Below, in pieces: positions 12,468 through 25,614 of a stretch of DNA of 64,000 nt. Source of the DNA: Leptodontidium sp. MPI-SDFR-AT-0119. Lineage: Eukaryota > Ascomycota > Leotiomycetes > Helotiales > Leptodontidiaceae. Numbering within the stretch: position 1 is the stretch's first letter; each line of letters begins with the position of its first letter. The notes beneath the pieces were generated by a model. The model was not told the DNA's origin. It saw only the letters and a program-made list of their open reading frames with translations, and ran no database searches. The stretch is from the NCBI GenBank assembly GCA_020726505.1, contig JAHLEZ010000007.1, positions 1,798,001 to 1,862,000 of the forward strand, given 5' to 3'. Both the position numbers and the translations under genes were made by a program.

Positions 12468-15400
12468 TCATGTAACCTTTATCTTCGAAATAATCTTCTC
12501 GCAAAGCCAAAACAACGACGGTGCATTGTTAATCTCCAGCGTCGTCAACTCCGCTCCCAGTTCCAACCTCACCCAGTTCCTGAACTCGACCGAGGCCAGC
12601 GAGTCAAGTCCATACGCTGTCAATGCTTTCCCAGGTTCCATCAGCTCCTCGAGCCTCAGCATCTTGGTGAGCTGCTTTGCAATAATGCCAACAGCAGCTG
12701 CAGTTAGTACGGTCCGGTCGGCGCCAGATCGCAGCAGCAGGGCAAAAGCCTTGATATCCCTGCTCGCATCATCCCCTTTCCCTGCGGCATGACTGCCTGA
12801 GTCCTCAGGCGTGAAAAGGCAACTGAATCTAGCATCTCGGGCGAGACCAGAATCCTCAGGCTGTGGAACAGGGATTCCAGTTATCAGCTGAGAACTTGTA
12901 GCTGGATCAAGTGGATCAATCTGCTGGACGATGGAGTATCCCAGAATTTCACGCAAAACCCTCTCGTCGATGCCTGTCCACTGACGCTTGTCGAAATGCT
13001 GTTGCATGCCTCCTTGACTAGCGACATAGCCGACATCTTCAATCACCCCAAGATCCGTCGAGTTTGCTGGAAGTCCCAGGGATTGGCGGTACGATGCAAA
13101 TGCGTCCATGAAGACGTTGGCCGCGGCGTAGTTGGCCTGGCCTTTCTGACCAACAACACCAGATATACTGGACAGCATGGTGAAGAAATCCAGCTCGATG
13201 TTCTGTTGAAGTGCAGCGTTATGCAGATTCCAGGTTCCGCTGACCTTGCTAGAAAGCGTAGTGTGGAATTCGTCCACGGTCATCGCTTCGTATGGCTTGT
13301 CCTACAATTCTTTAGCATTGACAGCGAGAAACAGGTGACAACTTACCCTCAAGACCATGGAGCCGTTGATGATACCCCTGATTGGAACTGGTGCACTCTT
13401 GAGAGCCTTTTCAACATCCGCAAAATTCGACACATCTCCTCTTGCCTCGAAGACCTCGCAGCCATGAGATGCGCAATCCTTAACGATTCCTTGTGAATGC
13501 TCATCCGTGATCCCGCTGCGTGACATTACGATGAGTTTGCGAGCACCGCGCTGAGCCAAAGATATTGCCAGACTTCCACACAATCCCTTCAAGCCTCCAA
13601 CAATGAAGTATGCGGCATCTTGTTTGAGAGCAAGAACCTTCAGAGCAGGTCGAATCGGAACCTGGACGTCTTCTTCTTGACTATTGGTGACGACAATCTT
13701 GCCAATGTGCTTGCCCGAGCGCATGAATGCAAACGCAGACGCTATATCGGCAAACGAGAACGTCCTGATTGGGTGAACAGGCTTTACATGGCCCTGGCTG
13801 TACAAGTCGAAGATCTGAGAGAGGAGGCTATTGCTCGTTAGCCAAGACATCACGTAATTGCGAAGATCCACTCACTCAGCGATCAAAGCATCAGTAATGT
13901 GCTTGTGAGAAAAGTCAAGAGCTCTGAAGGAGCAATTACGATCAAATGGTTCCATAGAAAGTTGGTTGCGATCAAGAATATCACGCTTGCCAATCTCTAC
14001 CATGGTCCCACCATCGGCGCATATCCTCCAAGACTCATCGAGCAATTCTCCGGTCAAGGAGTTGAGGATAACATCGATGCCACGACCATTGGTAGCTGCG
14101 AGGATTTCCTTGGCGAAATTTGTTGACCTCGACGAGAACATTCGTGTGCGTGGGATGCCAAATTCTTCTTCGAGGAATTTACGTTTGTCTTCAGTACCGA
14201 CTGTGACATAGATCTACTACTGTAAGCTTCGTTAAAGATTAGAATGGGTCGTTTTACCTCCGCCTGCTTGTATTGAGCAAGCCTAATCGCAGATATACCG
14301 ATCCCGCCGGCAGCAGAGTGGATCAGGACGGACTTTGAAGTTAGCTTATTGTACGAGATCTGTGTGCGGGTCATTACCTTTCCCTTTTGGAGATTGCCAA
14401 GGTTGAAGAGACAATAGAGAGATGTCAAGTAAACGCCCGTGATAGTTGAAGCATCCTAGCAATGTCAGTAGAGATTTTTGAAAATGTGAATCGACATACT
14501 TCGAACGATAGATCCTCCGGAATATGATGAGTGCGCTCAGTCGTGACTTGGATCCTGTTTGCAAAGGTACCTTTCTCGAAAACGACCACTCGATCACCTG
14601 GCTTGTATTTTGTCACGTCGGATGCGACACGTCGCACGATACCAGCTCCCTCCAAGCCAAGTAAGCGCTCATTCTCTGGAACGATTCCCATTGTAACAGC
14701 GACGTCCTACTTTTATTAGCATAAATCACCAAGCAGAACGACAAGCTCACCTTGAAGTTGAGGCCCGCCGCGAAAATCTCCACCTCGACACAATTTTCTT
14801 TTACAGGCACCTCTACGGGGGCAATCTCTGCAAAGACAAGAGAATCCAGAGTACCAAGACGTTCTGCGACAAGTCGAACACAGCTGGACCGAGAATGAAG
14901 TGAAGCAACTTCCAGTTCTCGACCCATCGATTGTGCGTTCTTGAATGCGTTGACGCGAACATCTGGTAAGATTCTGCTCACATAGATAACTCCATCGCGC
15001 TCGGCGAATTCGCTATCTATCCGAGACTTAGGTGCGGGATATGCCAATGCTTTGAGGGTCGCAGAGATCGCTGATACACTTTCGGGCTTTGTAGGTGACT
15101 CAATATCCAGTGTTGTCAGACTCAACCCGGGATCTTCTGCTCGAATGGTTCTGAAAAAGCCATGCACAAGCGATAGATTTGGTTCTGTAATCTTGAACTG
15201 CGATCCATTTGTCACCCAGAGAACTTTCTGGCGCTGCATGATGACATCTTTGATACTGTTCCAGCGATCTTCGTCAATGCGCATCAATAATGGTTGAGAC
15301 AGCTCCTCGAGTACCAGGGCAATGTCCCCTTGCGGAATCGGCGTTTTGACATGATGATCATGAATCCGATGGCCCTCTGATTGCAGTGCAGCTTTGATAG

Positions 15401-18400
15401 CAGAGCTCAAAGCCGAAGGCTGTCCAAAATTCAACAACCTGATCTCAGGAGCAGATGCACTCAAAGGTGTCGGCGCACGTGACAGGTACAACGTCTTGTC
15501 TCTGCCGTGGAACGTGTGTATTTTCTCCAAATTGTTGCTCTCGATCAAACTCTCTAGCTCCTCAGATGGTGCCCAACCATTTGTGACGATGTTGGCATTT
15601 GGTTTAGACACCACCAACAAGAAATAACCCCCTTCCGCAAGCAGGCTGCTTGCGTTGCCAATAACTTTCGATGCAATCTGAGGGAGGAGTGAACTTGATT
15701 TGACAAGGACTAAATCCACAAGGTCGTCTGGTCGTTGAAAATCAAGCTTCGTCAAGTCTATCAAGGAGAAAGTCGAGTCTCTGTGAGATCCAAGCTCGGA
15801 CTGGACATTGACCAATGCCGTAGCGCTTGTAGAGCCAAAGGAATAACTGCGATACGCTCCCCGGAGGCGATCGTGGCCATGGTCGAACCACAATGCTGTA
15901 ACGTCGTCGCTCTCAAGATTGACTTCGAAGATTGATAGTCCAGGCTTTTTGTGTGCAACCAAATCAATCAACTCCTGAAGATTCTCATCAGAGTTTTTTT
16001 CCGGCGCGATGTAATGCGGGGATAGGAGAGTTATATCTGGCTTCCAAGAAACGCTGTTGAATGTATGAGTAGCTAGAGAATTTGCACTAGTGTCGAGACG
16101 GTGGTACCGAAGGCCACTCAGACGCAGGAGCACCGCTTTCGAATCTGCATCATGAACTGTACAGTTCGAAAGGTAATTCTTGTCGTCGTCGGGGCTCCCT
16201 TTACCGACGTATTCAGAGCTGGTGATTGAAACACCGCGTTCCGAGTGTGACGAACTCGGGAAGATGATGAGATCATCAATGACAGCGGGGATCAATACTG
16301 ACTTTATGTTTGATCGGATTCCAGCGACCAATGATGGAGTGACTGTTTGGAAGCAACCATCCATACATACTGGATGTAATGGATATGGTGATTGAGTCCA
16401 AGTCGAGGGCGGTGGACTGAGATCAACGAGCGAACGACTAGACCGCTTACCAGATGTTGATTCAATCTTAAGATGTTTCTGAAAGAGCGGACCAAAGCCG
16501 TAGCCTGCATCTGACATGGCTTTGTACCAAAGACGCCCGGGAGATGTGTTTTTGAGAGGTTCTGCGTCCGACCCAGTCACCCGTTCTTTTCCGGTCGCTT
16601 CCAACCGGATCAGACCAGAGGAATGTTCTCTTGTAACATCATCCACGGTGGAAGTTACTCTGAATTGGAACCATGGACTTTTGACCCCTACTGAATGAGG
16701 GGATAAGATGGTTCGGATCTTCTGCTGCTCGTTCTCTTCCAGAACGAGGGCATTGTCGAATCTGACATTGCGCAGGCGATAACCCAGTTGATTCGCATTT
16801 GAGATTCCTTCCACTGGTCGAGTGACCAGCGTGCTTTGAAATAGTGCCTCGATGGCCATTGCACAGAATCCAGCGGCAGGAAAGACGGTATCCGGCCCCA
16901 TCTTGTGGTCTTTCAACCATGGCAAGTCCTTGAGGTCGAGAACTTTAGAGAACGTTGGAGATGGCCAAGCAGATCCAAGGATCTTGGAGCCCAGGAGATC
17001 ATGGTGAACAAATGGCTTATATCTCCAATCCTTGCTGGCATCGCTCTCGTGCCAGTATCGAGTCCCATGGTTCCAAACGTAATTGGGTAGGTCCACAATG
17101 ATGGCAGGACTCAACGTTTCTGGAACCTTGGGATCGCTATTGACTTTTGCGAGATCGATAGAGCCTCCAGACAGGAACAAGCGTCCCGCAACATCGAACA
17201 GAGCATTGATTGAGTCAGCACCTCTTTTCGCAGAGGCAAAGTATTGGATTCCAGATCCCTGGCCTGGGAGGGCTTTCTTAATCTGTCCAATCGGGCCAGC
17301 TAGTGCGCCGCTGGGTCCAACTTCAATCAGGAAGTCTGCCGCTTGACTGTGCAGTAAGGATGTTGTCGCTTCATCGAAGCGAACGGCGGATATCATATTT
17401 GTCTTCCAATACAGGGCATCTTTCGGCTCACGAGAAAGAGATCCAGTCACCGAAGAGTACATGGCGATGTCGGCATTACCAGCAGCGGAGCTACCAACAG
17501 AGAGCTGGAGTAGCTGCTCGTACCGCTCTCCGATGGCTTTCATGTACTTGGAGTGGTAAGCCAGATTGACTTGAAGCATCCTGGCGAAATGCGAATCATC
17601 TTGCAAGCGTTTCCGTATCACATCAAGATCAGCGACCTTGCCTGAGAGTGTTACACTGCTCGGACTGTTGTAACAAGCAATTTGAACGTCGTCTGCCAGA
17701 TCCTTGATGTAGGGCTGCACATCCTTGGAGCCCAAGCCAACAGCCATCATACCGACTGCATCGGTCTGTTCCCCTTCGAGTTCTTTCGCAGCTTGACCAC
17801 GGTAGAAAGCAATCTTGATGGCATTTTGGGGAGTAAGGAATCCGGCCGCGCATGCAGCAGCGATCTCGCCGGAGGAATGTCCAACGACGCTGTGCACAAC
17901 AACTCCCCATTCCTTGAGAATAGACAAGATGACTAGTTGCAGAGCAGTGACTAGAGGCTGGGAGAACTCGGGTCGGCGGAGGTGATCTGGGCTGCGGAAA
18001 TTATAAAGTTCATCTGGAAATCGTCAGTAAGTGGCATATCGATTAGGCGGAGTAAATACCAATGATTGACCATGACGGGGCGTCTGGCAATTCCTGAAGT
18101 GCAGCATCCAAAGATTCTAGTAAAGAACGAGCACTGTGGAAGTGATCAATGACTGCTTTACCCATCTGAGACCATTGTGCGCCTTGTCCAGTAAAGACTA
18201 GTCCGACTTTTGGTGCCTCGCTATTCTTCTTACCGACGATGAGAGCCCCTTCAGGCAACTCCAGTATATCTCGAATGAGGAAACCGCGGTAGAAGTGACG
18301 ACTTCTGTGGTTCGATAGAGTATATGCAACGTCTGGCAACTTCAAATTGACGTTAGGGTTGATCAGATGGCGCCTCAAGGCATCGTATGATGCCGTCAGA

Positions 18401-20143
18401 GAAGATTCATCGTTTGCAGAAAACACCAAGACAGTTGGCCGGGCGAGAGTTTGTGCAGTTTCCGTGTCGTCATCGAAAAAGTCATCAAAAGACCGAGGGG
18501 CAAACGATGTGTTGTGAGGTTTGTAGCTTCTTTGTGAAAGAAAAGATTCAGCATCTTGCAGAACAACATGTGCATTAGACCCTCCATAGCCAAAGGAGTT
18601 GACACTCGCGATTCGTTGTCCTTTGCTTGGCCACTTGATTGACGTCCGAGAAGCGCGTACTTTCAAGCCTTCGAAATCGACTGGAAACAGAATTTGTATC
18701 AGCATAAAACATTCAGATCGGTGATCTGAATTCACTCACTTTTAGGATTTGGATCCACAAATGTTGGATTGCCGGGAATGATTCCTTTTTCCACGGCCAG
18801 CACGGCTTTGATAAGGCCTGATACTCCAGCGGCCGGTTCAGAATGTCCAATGTTGCTCTTGATAGATCCAATTATCAGAGGCTCGGTAGGAGATCGACCG
18901 ACAGAGAGGACTGATGCTGCTGCTGCCACTTCAACTGGATCGCCTGCCAATGTTCCAGTCCCGTGGCACTCCAAGTAACCTGTATTGTGGAGGGCATCCT
19001 TTTCAATTCCCGCGGCTGCGTAAGCAGCACGGATTGCAATTGCCTGAGCCTCAGCGCTGGGGCTTGCAATACCTGTTGTGATTAACATCGCAATCCAACT
19101 CTAATAGCCCGGATACCTTACCTGGAGTCCAGCCGTCTGAATTTGTGGCTGTGCCTCTAATGATAGCACGGATTGGGTCACCATCCCTCAATGCATCCTC
19201 AAGACGCTTCAAAATAACGCAGTTGATGGCTTCTGATTTGCAGTATCCGTCGGCTTTCGCATCAAACGTATGGCACTTGCCTGTTGCAGAAGATGCTGTC
19301 CTCATGGCACCCATGTCCTGGTTTTGCTCGGGACTTAGGTATAGGTTTGCACCAGCTACAATTGCTCCGCTGCATTGTCGTGTCTGTAGATAGCGACAAG
19401 CTACGTCCACAGAAACCAGACTTCCAGAACAGGCTGTGTCAATGGTCATGCTATGAGAAGATCAGTAGGCTCCCATGAGATCAGCACGTATATGTGGTAC
19501 CTTGCGCCCTTAATATTGAGGAAATGACTGATTCTGTTACTCAAAATGGCTCTGCCTGCGCCAATCGTGATTCCAGGCGGTCTATCTTCAGGGTCACGCA
19601 TCTGGATGTCTTGGTAGTCTGCGAAGGTTGTCAGCAGACCATACATAAAACAGTGTGACTGTCATTTTTCTGACCAACTGCGTAAGAGCCAACAAAGCAT
19701 CCAAATGCATCACCACTCAACCTTTCCAGTGTGATCCCAGCATTCTCGAGCCCTTCAAACACAACCTCCAGGAGCATTCTCTGCTGAGGATCCATCGAGA
19801 TGGCATCTGCTCTTGAAATGTTGAAGAAGGACGCATCAAACTCTGCAGGGTCCATGTCCTCCAAGAACATGGCGCCAGGAGTCTTGATTGTATGTGGTTT
19901 CAAGGATCCGTCATAATGGCCAGCAAGAGCGAATCGAGAGTTAGGAGGAGCATTCTCAGCCACACCCCCACGTTCTAAGAACTCCCATAGTTTCGTGGGA
20001 TTACTACTGTGACCTGGGAGACGGTTTGCTAGTCCGACAACTGCAATAGGATCTTGTCGGTACTCATACTTGATGGTTTCTGGTTGTGAGATACTTGGAG
20101 GGGTAGGATAGTCCTGGAACGAGCTCTTGTCATCGAGAACCAT
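12468..20143 (-). CDS. Highly reducing type I polyketide synthase (KS-AT-DH-psiMT-ER-KR-ACP)
   Basis: Twelve exons: 20143-19675, 19618-19501, 19450-19122, 19072-18740, 18680-18060, 18013-14751, 14706-14500, 14455-14378, 14332-14258, 14213-13876, 13827-13347, 13301-12468. Introns are 44-59 nt and the total is exactly 2381 codons plus stop. The KS has DTACSGS (Cys203), HGTGT (His342) and NIGH (His382). The AT has GHSSG (Ser670). The DH has [13 protein letters not shown] (about 995) and DGCFQ (about 1174). The ER has HSAAGGIG (about 1811). The KR has [12 protein letters not shown] (Tyr2162). The ACP has GLDSL (Ser2338). The region where a C-methyltransferase would lie (about 1290-1440) is short and lacks the glycine-rich SAM motif. 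Nothing follows the ACP, so release must come from another enzyme; two hydrolase genes lie immediately beyond its 5' end. All catalytic residues looked for are present, so the synthase appears functional. The product cannot be predicted from sequence alone. Confidence 0.93.
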
Positions 20144-20949
20144 GGTTGTTTGTTGCTATCGCGCGCAGTCTGAGGAAGAGCGAGCAGATCATGTAACTTG
20201 CACTTTGAATTTCTAACGACCACAGAGTCTTATATGATCATAGGCTTATCACAGCAGTATCTGCTGACGCCGTTATCGCTGAACTCAAATCCAGCCTGAC
20301 AATTGCATTTGAGGCCCTTCCCATCTGCAAGAGGTCGGAACTTTGTTCTGGCAAGCATTGTCATGCCGATATGGCTGCTTGTGAGAGGACCAATCACCAG
20401 ACATCGCCAAATCCTTCGAATTGCTTGGTGACCTGGGAACTCTGCCGCGATTCAATTGGTTTCATTGGTGGGCTGACAGATAGCGACAATTACCCGACTG
20501 TCGGATATGTAGTAAGCAACCAAGTCCTTGTGAAACGGTCATTTAGCCCCATTTTTTTTTACGATTCAAGCACCTGCGATGACACTGCTAGTAATCATGT
20601 GCAGGCTGCTTACTGCTAATGTCCACCGAGGTTTCAGAGGCCTCAATCTCAAGGGTTCTGTCGCCGTACCGGAGGAGTGAGGTTTGCAACTGAATAGAGA
20701 CAGAGGTGAGAAGGTGTAGACGGGAGTAAGCTTATCAAAGTCGATACCTACCTTCATACTCTCCTTGCTCTGTTTTACTACTAGTTCCCTTTATATATAT
20801 CTAATACTATGTTCAATCTCGTGGCAATGCCCAAGAATAAGCCCAAGTTCAAGTAGCTTCTGGCAGTGTATTTATGTGTACTGTTCTTCGCGTGGTCTTG
20901 TAGATCTCAGCCCCCACTTCATCTTATTGCACCAATCAGGCGCTTTAAA
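20144..20949. promoter_or_regulatory. Bidirectional promoter between HR-PKS and af380-like hydrolase
   Basis: About 800 bp separate two divergently transcribed cluster genes. No open frame in it is convincing. A TGACG-containing site (CTGACGCCG, near 20262) is a possible bZIP half site. A run of nine T lies near 20550-20560. Shared regulation of the pair is inferred from layout only. Confidence 0.5.
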
Positions 20950-21907
20950 ATGCCGGACCAACAAGATGTGGTCTTCAATACCGTTGATGGCCTGAAGTTG
21001 GCGGGTCGTGTCTACCCAGCTGCTCAGTTTGGTCCTGCTGTCATTCTTACTCCCGGTGTACGCGCTACCCATTCATTTTCCCTTCTAATTTGGAAGCTGA
21101 ATCTTGCTGACTTGATCTGGCACTATGTTACAGTTCGCGTGCGTGAAAGAGATGTTCATTCCTGATGTAGCTGAGGCATTCCAAGCAGCAAACATCACGG
21201 CACTCATCTACGATCCTCGAAATACAGGCGCTAGTGAAGGACTTCCTCGCCAAGAAATCATTCCGCAGAAACAGATCCAAGATTACTCGGATGCCCTGAC
21301 ATATCTGAGCCGGCATCCGCTCGTAGATCCAACTCGAATTGCTTTTTGGGGATTCTCATTCTCGGGCATGGTCTCTCTCAACGCTGCGGCGTTGGACAAA
21401 CGGGCCAAGTTCGTCATCGCCGTCTGTCCTTTAACAGACTTCAGCTTCGGAGGCAAGAAGTCAAAAGTTCTTGCCAAGGCAATGAAGGACCGCGAGTCTC
21501 AAGTACAAGGGAACGCTCCCTTTTGCCTACCAGTGTTGACAGAAGCTGGCGAGAACCCTGCCGGCTTTGGAGTCGGAACAGCCAGCGAGGACTTCGGCCT
21601 GATCTTGAATGCGGAGAAGACAGCACCGAACTATCGCAACAGCACAACTTTGCAAACATACTACCACATCGCTGCATGGCAGCCATACGGGCTGATTCCT
21701 CAGGTCTCGCCAACCGCCGTGCTCATGCTCACGCCGGAGAACGACCAGATCAGTCTTGCCAAGAATCAAGAGGCAATTTTCGACAGCATTCAAGGCGCGA
21801 AGAAGCAACGCCACGTAGAATCCAATAAAGGTCACATGGATATTCTGTCGGGGGATAGTTTCCCAACGTTGATGAAAATTCAAGTTGACTTTCTTACTCG
21901 AGCTTGA
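20950..21907 (+). CDS. Alpha/beta hydrolase, polyketide-transferase (af380) type
   Basis: Two exons, 20950-21057 and 21134-21907, give 293 residues. An oxyanion-side TPGF spans the splice site, followed by [23 protein letters not shown], the nucleophile elbow WGFSFSG, an acid in LTPENDQIS, and a terminal histidine in NKGHMDIL. That is a complete Ser-Asp-His triad. This subfamily is typical of fungal HR-PKS clusters; in the fumagillin pathway such a protein transfers the polyketide from the synthase to an alcohol. Here it lies head to head with the PKS, and a role in offloading or transacylation is a reasonable inference. Simple hydrolysis or editing is equally possible. No signal peptide is seen, so it is probably cytosolic. 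Confidence 0.85.
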
Positions 21908-22258
21908 TTTGCTCGGTACCATTCTGCATCGATTTCAACGCCAAATCAATTCGACGAGGATTTCCATGTTGGACTTGCATGGAGCGAGAAAAGTTGGACG
22001 CAGAAAGCCGGTACAGGGGATAGACGAGCGCCACGTACTGTCAGAGGCATTGCGTTGTTGTGGGGCCTGGGTCGTGGAATCCTTACTCGCTTATCCTAAG
22101 CTTGTCAGCAAGTAATAACCACTGCATATTCTTACAGTGCTGGGCACAATGAATGCTTATTAGCAAGTGCATTCACATAAATAACTTCTTCCCGAGTGGT
22201 TCCTCAATTTATGCCAGTGATGCTGCTACTCGTTTAGATCTCTTTTTATTCATTGACA

Positions 22259-23177
22259 ATGGAACTCCGAGTTTTATGCTTGCATGGCATGGGTGTTGAT
22301 GCAGAAGTCTTCGCCACACAGACTGGTGGGTATCCGTAACTTCACGTGTGCCCATCATCCTAGTAACATTTTATGCAGCAGCCTTTCGTTCCCTTCTGCC
22401 GGCATCATACAAGTTCAGCTTCGTCAATGCAAGCGAGTTCTGTGATCCAACCCCGGGTGCGGCCGAGTATTTTGCGGGTCCATATCGTTGTTGGTATACA
22501 TCTCCAACGACCGACAAAGTAGCAAGAGCCCACGAAGAAGTGCGAAAGGTCATTGACAGTCATGGTCCTTTTGATATCGTTATGGGCTTCAGTCAGGTCC
22601 GTCAGCGAGTCAATGGTTGTCAATTATCTACTAATGAACCATTTAGGGCGCCGCCTTAGCGGCTAGCATCTTGATGCAGTGCGAGATCGATCAGACTCCG
22701 TCACCGTTCAAAGCAGCGATGTTTATCTGTTCTCCACTTCCATTCTCGATTACAACAGATTATGGACTGGACTGTCGTAGATACTTCGGCGTTAGCACTT
22801 CCCTACGACTCCAAAAGCCACGTCCCACCAATGTTCCCTCATATCTCATTCCCGACGAGTATTTTCTTCAAGGCGAGAAGCGAAACGACGAATCTGCTGG
22901 TTCCGCATCTTTGACACAGGGCTTCGCGATCGATGGCTGCAAAAACCCCGTCTTCTACAACATGTTCCACCCACAGATCGATGCAGTCCGTATTTCGTTA
23001 CCAACGGCACATCTTTATGGAGCGAAGGATAGTTGGCGTCGACACAGTCTCGACTTGGCCGATTTGTGTCTTGACAGACTGATTTTTGAACACGGTGGTG
23101 GGCATGAAATTTCAAGTGATGCCAGTGAAGAAATTTGCGATTTGTTTGAGGAGTTAGCTGCTAGAGTTATGATTTAA
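22259..23177 (+). CDS. FSH1-family serine hydrolase (LovG/OVCA2-like thioesterase)
   Basis: Three exons, 22259-22325, 22379-22596 and 22647-23177, give 271 residues. It begins MELRVLCLHGMGVDAEVF, the usual family N-terminus with the oxyanion LHG. It has FVNASEFCDPTPGAAEYF and the nucleophile elbow MGFSQGAALAAS, split by the second intron directly after Gln. The terminal EHGGGHEIS carries the catalytic His. LovG, of the same family, releases the polyketide from the lovastatin nonaketide synthase. Because the adjacent HR-PKS ends at its ACP with no thioesterase, this is the leading candidate for product release, possibly also for proofreading. It is transcribed convergently with the MFS gene, with only 93 bp between the stop codons. 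Confidence 0.88.
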
Positions 23178-23270
23178 TTGAATCTACTTCTAGATCTTAG
23201 TGGTGGCAATCCATCGCTCATCGCATCTAGAAATTCATCAATATCTAGAGTAATTTATCATTTCCACTTC

Positions 23271-25198
23271 TCATGCCATCCCAACGTCCGTCTTTGGCCC
23301 TCTGATGCTTTTCCAAGGTGCTGTAAGCCCCGCCAACACGGCAACACCAGCAACGGCTGTTCCAAAGGCGAACGTCGCCTTCAATGCATCCAGATACGAA
23401 TCAAGCACTGCAGTCAAAGTGGAATCTGCAAATTTACCTCCCAGGTCGCTCGCTCCGACAGTCAGTAAGAAGGAAAAGTCGATGCCAGGGTACTTTGCAA
23501 CTGCCAACAGAAGTCGGTTCTCAAAGACCGATTGCCCAGCAGCTACAAACACCGCACCGCCCATCATTTGAAAGACTGCATTTTGGTCAGATCAAGTCTC
23601 AGGCAAGGTGAATTTAGACCACTCACAGAGAATCATGGAGGTAGCCGCAGGAATATCCTCTGGCTGTGCGAAAGCCTGAGAGGCGATGACAGGAATCTGA
23701 ATACAAAGTCCTTGGCCGATACCTAGAAGGAGTTGATACCCGATATACTTGGCAGCCGAACTCCCAATTCCAAGCGTGTATGTTAGACCTCCTCCAATTG
23801 TAAATATCCCACTACCAATGACGAGGAATGGCATGAAATATCCCACACGGCCAACAGTGGCACCGCTCACGGCAGCAAAGACGGCTGAATGTGTGTCAGT
23901 AATTTGAGCTTTGACTTTGCCTGCTAAAAAAATATACTTACAGGACCCAACAATCAATGGCAGATTTCGAATTCCGCTCTCGGCGGCAGAAGCACCATCA
24001 ATTGCTTGGAAGTAAATTGGAATATAGTATGTGAAGAGAAAGTTTGCCCCAGATTGACTAATGAATGGGTTGTTAGTTGAGAAGCTCTTCTGTGGGGTTT
24101 CGATCCAAGACAACTAACAGGAAGACGTAGCTGCAACATACTGCCACGATACGCTGTTTCACAATTCGTGGCACAATTGCCGCCCGTTCTCTAGACAAGA
24201 TCTCTATCCCTACGAAGAGACTTGTCAAGAGGACAAAACCAACAAGGAGTCCAATGACGGTTGAAGAACCCCAGCTCAATTTAGCCCCTGCCCATTGCAT
24301 CACAAGCAGGAAGCAAATCAGCGCCGACAAAATAATCCCAACACCAGGAAGGTCTAACTGAAGCAAGATTTCCGTCCACGAGACTGCCACTGCTTTCTGT
24401 GGTGTTCTGAGAAAGAATAGAATCAATCCAAGGGCAGTTCCGCCGATTGGTAGATTGATGTAGAAGCTGATTGATTGTCAGGGGCCTTTCATATCTCAAG
24501 ATCCATTGAACTCACCACCACCGCCAACTAACGCCGTCAGTGAATACGCCACCCAGCAAGGGCCCAGCAACACTGGCAAGTCCAAATACCGTTCCGATTA
24601 TTCCAGTGAAAGCCGGCAATCTGCTTGGGATTACCACCAGAGACATGATGATATAGCAACCGCTGATAATTCCTGCAGCACCCCAGCCTTGAATTGCTCT
24701 TCCAACGACAAGTGTAGGACTATTCTTCGAGACGGCTGCGAATCTTCAGCTGAGATATCAAGGATAATTCTGTCAAACGAACCACAAACGAGACTCCCCA
24801 CTTCAAAGATGATGGTGCAGGCCAAGAAAGTTGCCTTCACGGAGACAAATTTGTACAGCTTCCCCCAGAATGATTGAAACGTTGCCAAGGTCAGAAAGAA
24901 CGCGGATCCGTACCATCCAACTTGACTGACATTTTGGAATTCGTTGGTAATGGTAGGTATGGCAGTCGTGACGATTGTCATATCCAATGCCACCTGTTCA
25001 TTCTTTCAGCAGCCATTCACACATCCCCCCGAATGCTCGTACAAGGAAAATACTCATTGCATTTGCCAGCAATACCATGACCAGCGCGATGCCATGTGGA
25101 TATTCGACGACATCCGACAAAACACTCCCTGAGTCCGTGCCGATTTGAGGAACTGCATCCTGAGAAGTATCTTGTTCTAGCTTGGTAGGAGTGGACAT
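23271..25198 (-). CDS. MFS multidrug-type efflux transporter (14-TMS, DHA2-like)
   Basis: Seven exons: 25198-25043, 24993-24783, 24735-24516, 24466-24119, 24057-23942, 23884-23627, 23575-23271, giving 537 residues. A hydrophilic N-terminus is followed by [18 protein letters not shown] (the LDxTIVxxAxP motif of TM1) and [10 protein letters not shown]. Next come [15 protein letters not shown], then [14 protein letters not shown] around TM6, and many hydrophobic segments to the C-terminus. Such pumps export the product or protect the producer in fungal metabolite clusters; plasma membrane location is expected. The gene shares an 884-bp bidirectional promoter with the FAD oxidase. Confidence 0.9.
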
Positions 25199-25514
25199 GA
25201 CGATGTGATTGCTGGATTAGAAGCGATAGTGGATTGATTTCGAGTCTAGCTGTCGTCGTCTTCTTGCCTTCGCGTCTATGCTATGCTTTCTTTCCACAAT
25301 TGACCGACCTTCATCTTTCCAGACCAGAAGTCGAGGTGTAGCTCCACGAGCTTGGCAGTCCATGGTGAATGGACTCCGCCGAGACGGAGGAGCCATTCAG
25401 AACGACACAGGCATACACTACTCGCACAACGGCAATTGAGGCCCGCATGAGAATACTGTGTTCGGTCTGGTCCGGTCTGGCTGACAGAGCAGGGTGGTGG
25501 GGCACTAAGCAGAG

Positions 25515-25532
25515 TAATCTGACGACAGATTA
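25515..25532. promoter_or_regulatory. Palindromic putative operator, copy 1
   Basis: TAATCTGACGACAGATTA is a perfect inverted repeat with 7-base arms around ACGA. It contains TGACG, a common bZIP half site. It lies in the MFS/oxidase promoter. A role for the cluster's bZIP-ankyrin protein is inferred, not shown. Confidence 0.5.
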
Positions 25533-25596
25533 TTCCTGACACCCTAAGCTTAATATCGGTTAAATTTCGCGCTGCAGCTAAGGTTAACTTGAAGCA

Positions 25597-25614
25597 TAAT
25601 CTGACGACAGCTTA
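25597..25614. promoter_or_regulatory. Palindromic putative operator, copy 2
   Basis: TAATCTGACGACAGCTTA repeats the first 14 bases of copy 1 exactly and keeps the palindrome with one mismatch. The copies start 82 bp apart in the same promoter. Confidence 0.5.

Noticed and set aside
13990..14260. Possible frameshifts in the ER part of the PKS
   Set aside because: Four short introns of 44-48 nt with proper borders resolve the frame, and the total coding length closes exactly to 2382 codons including the stop.
25276..25542. An 88-codon minus frame in the MFS/oxidase promoter
   Set aside because: No family resemblance, and it covers the palindromic sites expected in a promoter.
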